Below are positions 1 through 9,970 of a stretch of 64,000 nucleotides of DNA, piece after piece. The notes under the pieces were generated by a model. The model was not told the origin of the DNA and did no database searches. It saw only the letters and a list, made by a program, of their open reading frames with translations. The stretch covers positions 37,161,270 through 37,225,269 of the forward strand of contig CM040422.1 in assembly GCA_022702705.1 (NCBI GenBank), written 5' to 3'. Position 1 is the stretch's first letter. Every line of letters starts with the position of its first letter. Source of the DNA: Papilionanthe hookeriana x Papilionanthe teres (lineage: Eukaryota; Streptophyta; Magnoliopsida; Asparagales; Orchidaceae). Both the position numbers and the translations under genes were made by a program.

Positions 1-1
1 T

Positions 2-1075
2 GCTGGTGGTGATGGTTCTTTAATGGCTAAGACATTTGAAGAAGCCTACACCTTAATTGAAGAAATGTTTAACAACAATTTTCAATGGCCTTCTGAAAGG
101 GTTAATCCTAAAAGAATGGCAAGTTTTCATGATAATAAAGCCTTTTCTATTTTAGCTTCACAAGTGGCTGCGATATCTAAGAAATTAGATAATTTTGCTA
201 TTAATATATCGCATGTGAGTAATGATAATGCTACAAATTCTGATGATTCTCAATTAATGGAAACTTTGCAAGCTATTACTAGTAAAACTAATAATCCTTA
301 TTCTAATTATTATAATCCTGGTTGGAAAAATCATCCTAATTTTAATTCGAGTAATGGACATCAAACCAATCCAAATTGGAACAATAAAGGAAATTAAAAC
401 TATAGACCAAGTTATCCTCCTGGTTATAATAATCAGTAGAAAAAGTTGTTTGTAGAAGAATTGATTTTGCAACTTAGTAATCAGCTACAAAGTAAGAAAA
501 CTACTCTTCGTAATATTGAGAATCAGATGGGTCAAATTGCTAATTTCATTAATTACAGACCTCAAGGAAGACTACCTAGCAATGTCAAAATTAATCATAA
601 AGGATTTGGAAAAGAACATAAACAAGAAAAAGCTGTACAACTTAGAAGTGGAAAGGAATTAAAAGAGAAAACACGGAATGAGATTGAAAAAGAGAAAGAA
701 GTTGAAGAGATTGAGAAACCTAAAGATACCCTTTCTCCAAGTAAAGATCATACTGTTGTACCTACTTAAGTGGAAGTTCAAAGACTACCACCACCTTTTC
801 CTCAAAGACTTAAACAACAGAAGCTTGACCATCAATTTTCTAAGTTCTTTGAAATTTTTAAGAAACTTACCATCAACATTTCTTTTGCTGATGCTTTGGA
901 GCAAATGCCAAGCTATGCAAAATTTATGGAGGATATTTTAAGCAAGAAGATAAAATTTGAAGCTTATGAAACTGTTGCATTAAGTGAAGAATGTAGTGCA
1001 ATAATTCAGAAGAAATTACCTCGGAAACTTATAAATCCTGGAAGTTTCACTATACTGTGTGCTATTGGAGAATAA
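2..1075 (+). pseudogene. gag: gag C-terminal part of G1
   Basis: The reading frame is already open at the left edge, so the gag N-terminus lies outside the window. The frame is interrupted by stops at 395-397, 437-439 and 767-769 but stays the same frame throughout, so the damage is point mutation rather than indel. Visible blocks are a helical segment ending the Retrotrans_gag-type domain (about 2-100), an Asn/Tyr/Pro/Trp-rich linker (about 280-440), a heptad-like Gln/Leu segment (450-540), and a Lys/Glu-rich linker (600-740) leading toward the protease. The same linker organisation is seen in G2. I see no CCHC zinc knuckle. Confidence 0.85.
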
Positions 1076-1767
1076 TTCTGTGGAAAAGCCTTATATGATT
1101 TAAGAGCTAGTATTTTATCTCTTGCCATTTTCAATATTTCGAAAGTTAGATTTAGGAGAGATTTTTCCTACCACTATAACTCTTTAGTTAGCTGATCGAC
1201 CGATCACTTATCCTAAAGGAGTTATAGAGGATGTTCTTGTTATGGTAGATAAATTTATCTTCCCTGTAGATTTCATTGTTCTAGATATGGAAGAAGATAA
1301 AGAAATACCTATCATTTTAGGAAGACCTTTTCTAGCAACTGGTCGATCTATGATTGATGTGCAAAAAGGAGAATTAACGATGAGAGTTAATGATCAAGAG
1401 ATAACATTCAATGTTCTGAAATCAATGAGGAATCCTGAAAAAGAAAAATGCTATCGGATGGATATTTTTGATTATATGATCGAAAAGCATTACCAAGAAA
1501 GATGTAAGGTCATTTTTTATGATAAAGACAAAAAAATCTATGTTATATGATGAGTCATTAAATGAAGAAAATTCATCTGAAGAAGCTCATTATATTCATG
1601 AAAATTGGAAAATTTTAGACACAACTACAAATGAGATATTATTACCCTCAACTGAAAAAGCCCCTGAACTGGAATTAAAGATGTTACCTGCACATTTAAA
1701 GTATGCATGTCTTGGATATTCATTAACTTTACCTGTAATTATATCTTCAGAATTAAGAAAAGTTTAA
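1076..1767 (+). pseudogene. retropepsin (aspartic protease) and linker of G1
   Basis: The active-site region encodes D-L-R-A-S from 1097, where retropepsins need D-[ST]-G or D-L-G-A; the Gly has become Arg. A frameshift near 1120 moves the rest into another frame, which carries a conserved retropepsin core: an I-I-L-G-R-P-F-L motif near 1315-1340 and the D-V-x-x-G-x-L-T strand near 1357-1380. A further frameshift near 1535 leads to a linker (1519-1767) with a conserved L-P-x-H-L-x-Y block that precedes RT in this lineage. It is non-functional because of the lost Gly and two frameshifts. Confidence 0.85.
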
Positions 1768-2825
1768 GAAGAAAAATTAAATAGAGTTCTGAAGAATTAT
1801 AAGAAAGCTTTTGTTTGGACTATTGTAGATATAAAAGGAATAAGCCCTTCAATCTGTATGCATAGGATTTTAATGGAAGAAAATTGTAAACTCACTATTG
1901 AACCTCAAAGAAGATTAAATCCAATTATGAAAGAGGTTGTTAAGAAAGAGATTCTTAAATTGTTAGATGATGGAATTATTTAACCTATTTTGGATAACCA
2001 ATGGGTAAGTCCTATTCATTGTGTTCCAAGGAAAGGAGGAGTAACTGTCATTGTTAATGAAAAAAATGAATTAATCCCAACAAGACAAATTACTGGATGG
2101 CGAATTTGCATTGATTATCGAAAATTAAACAACACCGCTAGAAAGGATCATTTTCCTTTACCTTTCTTGGATCAAATGTTGGATAAACTTGGTGGACACT
2201 CATATTTCTATTTTGTGGATGGATATTCTGGTTATCATCAATTATATGTTGCTCCTAAGGATTAAGAAAAGACAACATTTACTAGTCCTTATGGAACATT
2301 TCTCTTTAGAAGAATGCCTTTTAGTTTATGCAATGCACCTACAACTTTTCAAAGATGTATGATGTCAATATTCTGTGATTTAATTGATAAAGGAATTGAA
2401 GTATTCATGGACGATTTTTCTATTTTTGGAACTTCTTTTGAGTCTTGCTTGGAAAATATAACAAAAATTTTGAATTATTTCTAAACTGGGAAAAATGTCA
2501 ATTTATGGTCACAGAAGGCATTGTACTTGGACATAAAGTTTCACAAATAGGGATGGAAGTTGATCAAGCAAAAGTATAAATTATTGCTGAACTGCAACCA
2601 CCTACTACTGTTACTGAAGTAAGAAGTTTTCTGGGTTATGCTGGATTTTATAGGAGATATATAAAGAATTTTTCTAAGAATGCTAAACCTCTTTGCTATT
2701 TATTGGAAAAAGAAGCTAAATTTGAATTTAATGAAGATTGCCTGAATGTGTTCAATATTCTAAAAGAAAAGTTAATCATTGCACCTGTCATTGTTGCACC
2801 TGATTGAAATAAACCTTTTTAATTA
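1768..2825 (+). pseudogene. reverse transcriptase domain of G1
   Basis: Ty3/gypsy RT is recognisable from the N-terminal Q-R-R-L-N-P block (about 1905) through the I-D-Y-R-K-L-N motif (about 2112), a V-D-G-Y-S-G-Y-H-Q block (2215-2241) that supplies the first catalytic Asp, and the F-M-D-D catalytic pair with both Asp codons at 2410-2415. Stops lie at 1981 and 2263. Near 2485 a small indel shifts the frame; the following frame holds the K-C-Q-F thumb segment and the V-R-S-F-L-G-Y-A-G-F-Y-R-R-Y connection. Catalytic residues survive but the frame does not, so it is a dead RT. Confidence 0.93.
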
Positions 2826-3180
2826 ATGTGTGATGCAAGTGATTATGCAATGAGAGCTGTATTAGGACAAAATTATGAGAAACTTTTCAAAGTTATATAC
2901 TATGCTAGCAAAACTCTTAATGTAACTCAAGTAAATTACACTACTACTGAAAAAGAGTTGTTAGCAATAGTATATGCCTTTGATCAATTTAGACAATATC
3001 TTCTTGGAACAAAATGTATTGTGCATACTGATCATTCTGCTATTAAGTATTTAATATCTAAAAAGGATGCTAAACCTAGATTGATTAGATGGATTTTACT
3101 TTTGCAAGAATTTCATTTTGAAATTGTGAACAGAAGAGGGACTGACAACCAAATTGTTGATCATTTATCAAGAATAAAAA
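2826..3180 (+). pseudogene. RNase H domain of G1 pol
   Basis: This is the RNase H of a Ty3/gypsy polyprotein, which degrades the RNA strand of the cDNA hybrid. It has the C-D-A-S-D start (first catalytic Asp), the T-T-E-K-E-L-L-A block (catalytic Glu), the H-T-D-H-S-A-I-K-Y block (second Asp) and the D-N-Q-I-V-D-H-L-S-R end. It runs open for 302 codons from 2826 into the integrase without a stop and in the same frame. Two stops lie just upstream in the connection (about 2806 and 2821). It is the best preserved part of G1. Confidence 0.93.
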
Positions 3181-4556
3181 ATAATAATCAAAAGATTTAT
3201 GAAGAAAAGATAAATGAGAAATTCCTGGATGAGAAATTATATGTTATTCAAGGATTACAAATGCCGTGGTATGCAGATATAGTTAATTACTTAGTTAGCA
3301 ATATTTTACCATATGGGATGAATAGTAAATATATTAAGAAATTCAAGAATGATTATAAATCATATATTTGGGAAGATCCTTATTTATTTAAAATAGGAAG
3401 AGATTCAGTGATTCGAAGATTTGTACCTTATGAAGAAACTTTTGCAATTATTCAAAAGTGTCACGATTCTGAATTTGGAGGACACTTTGGAGTGGATAAA
3501 ATTGCATTTAAAATTTTAAATTCTGGATTTTATTGGCCTACTTTATTTAAAGATGTTGGACATTATGTGAAAACTTGTGATCAATGTCAAAGAATGGGAA
3601 ATATATCCCGAAAAGATGAAATACCTCTAAAATTTATACTAGAAATCGAAATTTTTGATGTATGGGGTTTAGACTTTATGGGACCTTTCGTACCATCATC
3701 TGGAAAGATTTATATTTTATTAGCAATTGATTAAGTTTCAAAGTGGATCAAAGTCAGTAGCTTTACTCGAACTCGTGATTCCAAAAGTGTTTCAAAATTT
3801 TTAAAGAAAATGATTTTTACAAGATTTGGAATGCCTAGGATAATTATCACAGATGGGGGAAGTCATTTCAGAAATATAAGAATTCATTCATTGCTGGAAA
3901 AATTTAGAATTAAGGATAGAATTGCAACCGCTTATCATCCTCAAAAAACTGGAACGGCTGAAGTATCAAACAGAGAAATTAAAAGAATTTTGGAAAAGAC
4001 TGTTAATCCTAAAAGGACTAATTGGGTTGATAGACTTGATTCTGCATTATGGGCTTGTAGAACAGCTTATAAGACACCTATCGGAATGTCACCTTATCGA
4101 TTAATTTATGTTAAACATTGTCACTTACCTGTTGAACTGGAGCATAAAGCTTATTGTGTGATAAAGGAGTTCAATTATAATTTGAATACTGCAGGAGAAA
4201 AATAATTATTACAACTGAATGAAATGGAAGAGATTAGAAATGAGTCTTATGAAAATGCAAGAATTTATAAGGAAAGAATGAAGAAATTGCATGACAAAAT
4301 AATTTCAAGGAAAATATTCAAGCCTGGACAAGAAGTATTATTATTTAATGCTCGTTTAAAGCTTTTCCCTGGAAAATTAAAATCTAAATGGATGGGACCG
4401 TTTATAATTGAGAAACTATACCCTTATGGAGCTGTGGATATTAAAGATCCCAAAACTGGAAAAGTATTTAAAGTTAACGGATTTAGACTGAAGCCTTATA
4501 TGGGAGAAATGAAATTAAATTATAAAGAGGCTTATGAGCTGATTCTACCCAATTAA
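3181..4556 (+). pseudogene. integrase of G1 with GPF/Y-like tail
   Basis: The HHCC zinc-binding N-domain is present (H-D-S-E-F-G-G-H then C-D-Q-C near 3580). The catalytic core keeps the DD35E triad: G-L-D-F-M-G-P near 3670, T-D-G-G with Asp at 3852, and Glu at 3960, exactly 35 residues after the second Asp. A stop at 3732-3734 replaces what is normally Tyr in D-Y-V-S-K-W, and another follows at 4203-4205. The C-terminal segment (4224-4556) carries K-W-x-G-P-F-I-I, the GPF/Y-like module, and ends at a stop with no chromodomain. Without the stops this would be a near-complete integrase. Confidence 0.93.
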
Positions 4557-5090
4557 TTTAATTAATTAGGTCGGGCTGACGACACTAAACCAAGCGCTTT
4601 GTGGGAGGCAACCCATATTTATTAGTTTGAGTTTAATTATCACTATAAGGTTATGCCTTGGTCTTGACTGAATTTGTATATAACTTCTAGAAATAAAAGG
4701 GTAACAAGTCTGTATAGGCTTAAGCTAAACATTTTCTTGAAGTATATAAAAATTGGACTTGGACCACTCCATGTCAAATGTGAGTAAAAAGGAGATCAAG
4801 TTAACCTTCATTTTTGATTGTTTATGAGTTGAACATTTCGTAATTGTGTTTGTGTGTTGATCATAATTGTTTATTAGACCTATTTTTATGACCGAAACTT
4901 TGCAAAATTTGACAATAGGCGAATCGGAGTTGATCGAGGTTCCGGCGCCTAGGCGCCAAAAGTTGGCGCCTAAGCGCTAGAATAACTAGCATATCAATGA
5001 TCTGGCACCTAGGTGCCAGATTCTGGCGCCTAAGCACCGCAGTTACACTCAACTAGCAATGATTTTGCTATTTTACTATTGTTGTCATTA
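4557..5090 (+). other. post-pol non-coding spacer of G1
   Basis: There is no ORF. A block at 4569-4615, containing CAAGCGCTT and a GGGAGGCAACCCA-like core, recurs after pol in G3 (56080-56124), so it is a conserved element of the family. At 4943-5038 there are four copies of a GGCGCC-type motif, among them palindromes centred on CCTAGG. The same motif recurs in the LTR. In G3 an ORF start (Met-Ala-Pro) is present at the corresponding place, whereas in G1 the N-terminus of the third ORF is missing, suggesting a deletion near 5050-5090. Confidence 0.75.
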
Positions 5091-6041
5091 TCCCGGTGGT
5101 TAGAGAATTTTATGCTAATTTTGTGGATGCGGAGGAATACGAGATTTTTGTTCGAGGAGTTGTAGTAAGATTCACTTCTGAACGCATCAATATTTTCTAT
5201 GGCCTGCCGCCAAACATTGAGTGTTATTACTCAAGTTTATCTCCATCTGAGGAGGATTTGGACATGATCATGGTCTACCCGATCGATAAGTATCGGAGCC
5301 CGGAAGACTCGGAATGGAAAAAGGGTAAATTTCTCATCTTCTAAGCTTAATGGTGTTTCCAAGGCATGACACCACTTTATTTCTGCTCATCTCCTTCCAT
5401 CCAATCATCTGAGTGAAGTTACCAGAGATAGAGCTATTCTAAACTACTACATTCAAGAGAGGAAGTCTGTTGATGTAGGGAGCATTATTTATGATTCTGT
5501 GGAGGCTACTGCTAGTTCTAGCACATTTATTGGACTTGGTTTTCCATCACTGATCTATTCTCTATGTCAAAGTGCTAGAGTAGTTGCTGAGCTTTCTGAG
5601 GAAAAGCTCAAGTCGACAAAGCCTATAGGAAGAGAGAGCGTCAGTATTTATGATCGACTGCGAGGTAAGAGTTCTATTGCACCTGCTGGTTCATTACCTA
5701 CTTCAGGTAGAGCTTCTACTTCTAGACCATCTACTTCTGCTGAGTCATCATCTACATTTTAGGAAACCATGCATGATCAGTTCATAGAGCAAGCAAAGAT
5801 GAGTTATTCTTAACTCACTGCAGAGTAGATACCATAGACAAGAAGATTTATCACCTTTCTGAGTATACACAAAGAAAGAGTGATTTCGATGCTGAGTATT
5901 CAGAATCTTTAGTGAGATTTCTGAAAGGGAGAGCATGATGTTCAGTTTCCTACATGTCCTAGATTTTCACCCTATGTTGATCCTAAGGATATGGAGTTCT
6001 CTTTTGGTGATGATGATGATGAAGCTACATACAGTGATTAG
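5091..6041 (+). pseudogene. third ORF of G1, in the env position (plant transposon protein domain)
   Basis: The translated segment begins V-V-R-E-F-Y-A-N and continues to an R-G-V-V-V-R-F block and an Y-G-L-P motif, as in the conserved 'putative plant transposon protein' domain found after pol in Athila-like elements. A stop/frameshift near 5341 splits it; the second part (about 5400-5760) has a conserved R-x-x-I-L-N-Y block and a Ser/Thr-rich low-complexity stretch. Several stops follow, and an acidic Asp-rich tail ends at 6039-6041. The parallel ORF in G3 (60356-61490) shows the same order. I see no signal peptide or transmembrane segment, so an envelope role is not supported; the function is unknown. 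Confidence 0.8.
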
Positions 6042-7357
6042 TAGCTTGATTTATCTCTAGAGTTTATTGATTCTATTTTTATAATGTTTTATTATTTCTT
6101 ATACTGTTTATTGTGATGTTATTTGTTAGATTTGTTGTGAACTTTTTATGTTAAAACTGTTTCTTAGCCTATCTGATGTGTGTTTAAAACTGAGATGTGA
6201 ATGAATTTCTATAAAAAAGTTTATTTTTGTTATTTAGTGTTAGCAAATTTCCATGTTTAAATTAATTAAAAAAAAGAGAAAAAATTTATTTTTAGAAATT
6301 AACTCCTGCTTTGCAAAACTTTTCTATATGCTTAATCATTTCTGTTATATTCATATTGAAGCATGTGTAAAAGTAGAAGTTAGATTTTCCTTGGTATATC
6401 ATTGTTATACTTAGATTAATTCCTGTTTATTTCTTTCTCTCATGCTTTAGAAAATTTCATAATTCATATTTATACTAAAGCTGAAGTTTGGGGGAGGGAA
6501 AATATTTATCAAATTTAAATATTATTTGTCCTCAAAGAACTAATATTTTCTTTATAAATATATTAACATAACATAAGGAATGAAAAATCTGTTTAAGATT
6601 ACCTAAATTTTTGAATTTATAAATAATTTAGTAAACTTAACTAAAATTTCAAAAATTTTGATTGATTTTAAGAATAGAATTATTTAGCTTAAAGAATAAT
6701 AAGATCAAAATTTTTCTATTTATAGTAAATTGAATTATATTTTTGAAATACTAAGGAATCAATATTATTGCTTGAAAAAGAAAAGATTGAAATAATTTTT
6801 GAAAAATAGTAAATTATTAATGTCATATTTATTAAGTAAGAAAGTATAAGTTTTGAAAATAAGTTAAGGATAGTGAAGTTCAAAATCATTAACAGGCTAT
6901 CCAAAAATAGTAATCCTCACTTAAAAAAAGGATTAAAAAACAATCCAAAAAAATAATAATAAAAAAAAGTTAGGAGAAGCTTGAGGAAATGCTTAATAAA
7001 AAATTGGCTTCACTTGAATTATCTTATAGTGAGAAAACTAATTACATTTTTAACTTGATTTCTATGTACATATATTTTTACTAGAAAAATATTTCATGAA
7101 AATCTTTTTTTTTGTAAATATTCTGTGTGACCTTGATATGATAAATTACAATTAATCTTGAAATAAATGAAAAATTGGAAGTCTTATGATTTGCTAGTTA
7201 AATATTCTTAAATTCTTAAAATTAAACTTAATTAGCGAAATTTAGTTAATGATTTGCTAAAGCATTTATAAGACCAACAATTATAAGAAATCTTAAATAT
7301 TTTAACTTCATTCCAAATGTTACTTATTTTATGTAATTAAAAGGGTTACTTATGTTT
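6042..7357 (+). other. 3' non-coding internal region of G1
   Basis: AT-rich, with no ORF of interest. It contains a second polypurine-like tract at 6484-6500 about 0.87 kb before the real one. Just after it, at 6522-6535, is a TTTGTCCTCAA box. In G3 and G4 the reverse complement of that box sits next to the real polypurine tract. An A-rich run lies at 6920-6970. Nothing else is recognisable. Confidence 0.7.
6484..6500 (+). promoter_or_regulatory. internal polypurine-like tract of G1
   Basis: AAGTTTGGGGGAGGG resembles the primary tract at 7358. A G-run at the equivalent place in G3 (62109-62121) shows that this second tract is a family feature. It could prime a second plus strand, as central polypurine tracts do in some retroelements; that role is inference. 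Confidence 0.5.
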
Positions 7358-7372
7358 AAGTTTGGGGGAATT
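7358..7372 (+). promoter_or_regulatory. primary polypurine tract of G1
   Basis: AAGTTTGGGGGAATT lies immediately before the LTR start (TGATCTACC at 7373). The same tract precedes the LTRs at 63043 (+) and at 59792 (- strand), which fixes the LTR boundary. It is the expected plus-strand primer site. Confidence 0.85.
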
Positions 7373-9095
7373 TGATCTACCTAAAAAAATACCCATTTTT
7401 ATGCCTTATTTATGATTCAATTCTTAGGGATATTATGCTTTAATGAAAGGTATTTTCATGTTTTTGGATGTAGATGATTAAAAGAGTCCAAGAAAGAAAA
7501 AGAAGGAAAAAGGAGCAAAAAGGAGCAAAAAGGAGCAAAAATAGAGCTTATGGAGTAATTTTTGGAATTATTAGCCTGGCGCCTAGGCGCCAGAGTCCGA
7601 CGCCTAAGCGCCAGTTCGATACAGACGCTGTTAAGTTTTTTTTGATGATTTTGGGCAGTTATTTTGACGGTGTTAAGTGATTATTGGAGCTTCTAGAAGA
7701 CTGGGAGTTACTCCTAATATATAAGACATGTGATACAATGTATTTGGACACAAGGAAATGGTCTGGATCACGAAGAGGTGCGACCCAAAGTGAAGAGGTG
7801 CGAAAGACCTGGTCACAGAGTCCGACGCCTAGGTGCCAAATCCAGGCGCCTAGGCGTGATGGTTACCTCCTAGAGGATAGATTGAAACTGGACAAATTTT
7901 GAAGAGGTGCCTTAAGTAACCCGTGGTCAAATTCAGAGCTTTATAAATAGAAGCCCATTCGACAGAGAAAATCGCACCAAAACCCCTCCTCTTAGTACAC
8001 ATACCCATTTTAGCCTATTCTCTCTCATCTATAGTTTAATTTAGTATCTTCCATACTTAGGAGGCCACTTATTTTGTATCTAGTGAGTTTATTTTGAGTG
8101 TTTATTGTGTGTAATTGCTGTTGGAGTCTTTCATCATTGCGTTGGAGTCATTAAAAGTCAGCGGAGTTCTTGAAGGAACACTTCAGATAAGTATTTGTAC
8201 TTTGGTTTAAAGTTTTATAAATATATTTTGTTGTGTTATTTTAATGAGGTCTGAGTAGTTAGTTATCTTTCTCCTTTCAATTATGAATAAATTATAAATT
8301 AATTAAATTTCATAGATGAGTTAAATATAAAATATTTTAAAATATTGTGATGATATTAATACCTGATCTTAGTTTACTTTTTAAATTAGCCATTTAATTT
8401 GTTAAAACCTGTTGAAGAATTTTGAGACCTATCCGGAGATAAATTCTTAACTAGTAGATATCACATGAATCCTTAGGTAATCGTAGGCTATACTTGGATT
8501 GTTTAAGCGGAAGTGCAAATAAATAGAAAGATATTATTTATTGGGCGTAGAATTAATTTGTTTTTAGAGTGACAGACTAAATTCTAATAATTTGGTTTAT
8601 CGAAAGGTAACGGGTCACTGGTAGGGCCAACCATAGCCACCTTTGGACATCTAGTCGTATGATTCTAGATTAACCTATTCTACTAATAAAACACCCTGAG
8701 CCTAACTATAGATTAGTCAATGTTCTTTGCACCTGGACCAAAGGGTAAAGAATAGGAATGCTTCTATTTGGCACAATACTATAATCTTAATTCCCTCCAA
8801 AAGATAATTAATTTATAATTCTTGGATTAGTTGAAAAAAGGAGAAAGTCATTTTTACACTTGCATAGGGTTTTAGTTATTTTTTTCTTTAATTTACTGCT
8901 TACTGCTTCCTTTATTTTAGTAAAAATTATTATTGGAATATATATATATATATATATAAGGTATATATAATTTACATAAGAAAATTTCAAAATATTACTT
9001 ATATATTTTTACATTTTATTTTTATTATTCCTGTGGGATCGATAACCAAGACTCCACTAGAGCCCTGTATTACTTGAACGATACCTATACTTGCA
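7373..9095 (+). repeat. LTR of G1, about 1.72 kb
   Basis: It starts TGATCTACC after the polypurine tract and ends TTGCA at 9095. Its end region (a TGTGGGATCGATA block at 9031, then TATTACTTGAACGATA) matches the ends of the G2 LTR (51688-53432, -) and the G4 LTR (58093-59792, -). Lengths are 1723, 1745 and 1700 bases. Four GGCGCC-type motifs lie in the upstream third (7576-7859) and a TATA box at 7942. Leader-like sequence follows directly, so this LTR is flanked by internal sequence on both sides. Confidence 0.88.
7942..7949 (+). promoter_or_regulatory. TATA box of the G1 LTR
   Basis: TATAAATA stands in a GC-richer neighbourhood about 570 bases into the LTR. A start of transcription would fall near 7975, putting U3 at about 600 bases and R-U5 at about 1.1 kb. 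This is predicted from sequence only. Confidence 0.6.
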
Positions 9096-9271
9096 TTTAA
9101 AATTGTGGCTTTTACAGTAATTAAATCTAAAATATAAAAATTATAAAAGTAAACCTCGCACATCAAGTTTTTAAAGCCATTTGCCAGGAATTAAATCTTC
9201 TAAAAAGTGGTATGAAATTCTTGTATTTTAAAGCATATTTAAAGTCGCATCGCTTCACTCGCCGACATCGA

Positions 9272-9272
<1 letters not shown>
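9096..9272 (+). other. leader-like sequence after the G1 LTR (primer-binding region and start of a second internal region)
   Basis: The block CACATCAAGTTTTTAAAGCC followed by TTTGCCAGGA (9156-9186) is a decayed form of the ATCAAGTTTTTGGCGCC...GCCGGGGA leader common after Athila/Tat 5' LTRs. G2 has the matching form at about 51440-51490 on the minus strand. It implies that the LTR is also the 5' LTR of a second plus-strand element, plausibly G3. Similarity fades after about 9240, where the LINE and microsatellite region begins. No clear tRNA-complementary primer site can be read. Confidence 0.6.

Positions 9273-9326
<54 letters not shown>
9273..9326 (+). repeat. (CA)27 microsatellite
   Basis: Twenty-seven uninterrupted CA units pass directly into (TA)n. 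Apparent ORFs here, of His-Thr or Ile-Tyr dipeptides, are artefacts of the repeat. Confidence 0.97.
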
Positions 9327-9343
<17 letters not shown>

Positions 9344-9500
9344 GTATGTATATATCTATGTATGTATATATATGTATGTATATATCTATGTATGTATATA
9401 TATGTATGTATATATCTATGTATGTATATATATGTATGTATATATCTATGTATGTATATATATATATGTATATATATATAGATGTATGTATATATATATA
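9327..9500 (+). repeat. (TA)n and four 30-bp tandem repeats
   Basis: After a short (TA)n, a 30-base unit made of TATGTATG, TATATC and TATG blocks repeats perfectly four times (starts at 9341, 9371, 9401 and 9431), then gives way to TA-rich sequence. This is a compound microsatellite that grew into a minisatellite. Confidence 0.93.
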
Positions 9501-9625
9501 TGTTTATGTTTTGGATGTGGGGATCCACTAGTTTTAGAGGTCCTCCTTTCACTTTTTCTTATTGTTCGCCTTTGTAACGTTCTTTTCGCATCAACATGTA
9601 GGGAGTGATGCTTGCTCCTTTTGTT

Positions 9626-9705
<80 letters not shown>
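9501..9705 (+). mobile_element. L0: 3'-terminal fragment of a LINE with (TA)n tail
   Basis: 9501-9626 resembles the non-coding 3' end of L4 read on its strand, sharing ordered blocks around AACATGT-GGGAG and GCTCCTTT just before the tail. It ends in (TA)n from about 9628 to 9705, the same tail type as the other LINEs here. It is probably a severely 5'-truncated insertion. L1 begins directly at the far end of this (TA)n. Confidence 0.55.
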
Positions 9706-9709
<4 letters not shown>

Positions 9710-9970
9710 CGTAGACACCACTTCATCAAAATGAGAATGGAGGAGAGAGAAGCTCCGGGTTTTATGGAGGGAATCGAAGGCGATTTCTTCTTTTGAATTT
9801 GTTTCCGTTTCTCGTTTCTAATTCTTCTCAATTGGATCTCTCGTTTTCTGAATTCTTACTTTGAATTCTTAATTCCGATTTCCGGATCTCGTTCGGATCT
9901 TCTTGAAGTGGTTATCGTTTCGGGTTCTTGATTTTCCTCTCTAACTAATTTCTGATCCTTACCGTTGTCC

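Larger units (their letters stand above)
1..9095 (+). mobile_element. G1: Athila-type Ty3/gypsy LTR retrotransposon, degenerate, 5' end outside the window
   Basis: Reading left to right, the domains are gag C-terminus, retropepsin, RT, RNase H and integrase, the Ty3/gypsy order. A non-coding spacer, a third ORF in the env position, a polypurine tract and an LTR follow. The integrase tail ends in a GPF/Y-like module with no chromodomain after it, which together with the third ORF places it near Athila. Pol is split by frameshifts near 1120, 1535 and 2485 and by several in-frame stops, so it cannot make a complete polyprotein. Leader-like sequence lies directly after the LTR, so that LTR may serve two tandem internal regions. 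Family and order are certain; exact lineage naming is inference. Confidence 0.93.

Noticed and set aside
3180..4556. A chromodomain after integrase, which would make G1 a chromovirus
   Set aside because: The frame ends shortly after the GPF/Y-like module with no aromatic chromodomain motif; G3 agrees.
7474..7902. 68- and 72-codon ORFs in the G1 LTR
   Set aside because: They cover the GGCGCC motif region and are not kept in the other LTRs.
9163..9831. ORFs of Ile-Tyr, His-Thr and Val-Cys dipeptides on both strands
   Set aside because: They are translations of (TA)n, (CA)n and the 30-bp repeats. The same applies at 15433-15950, 25993-26331 and the end of the frame at 39650-40075.
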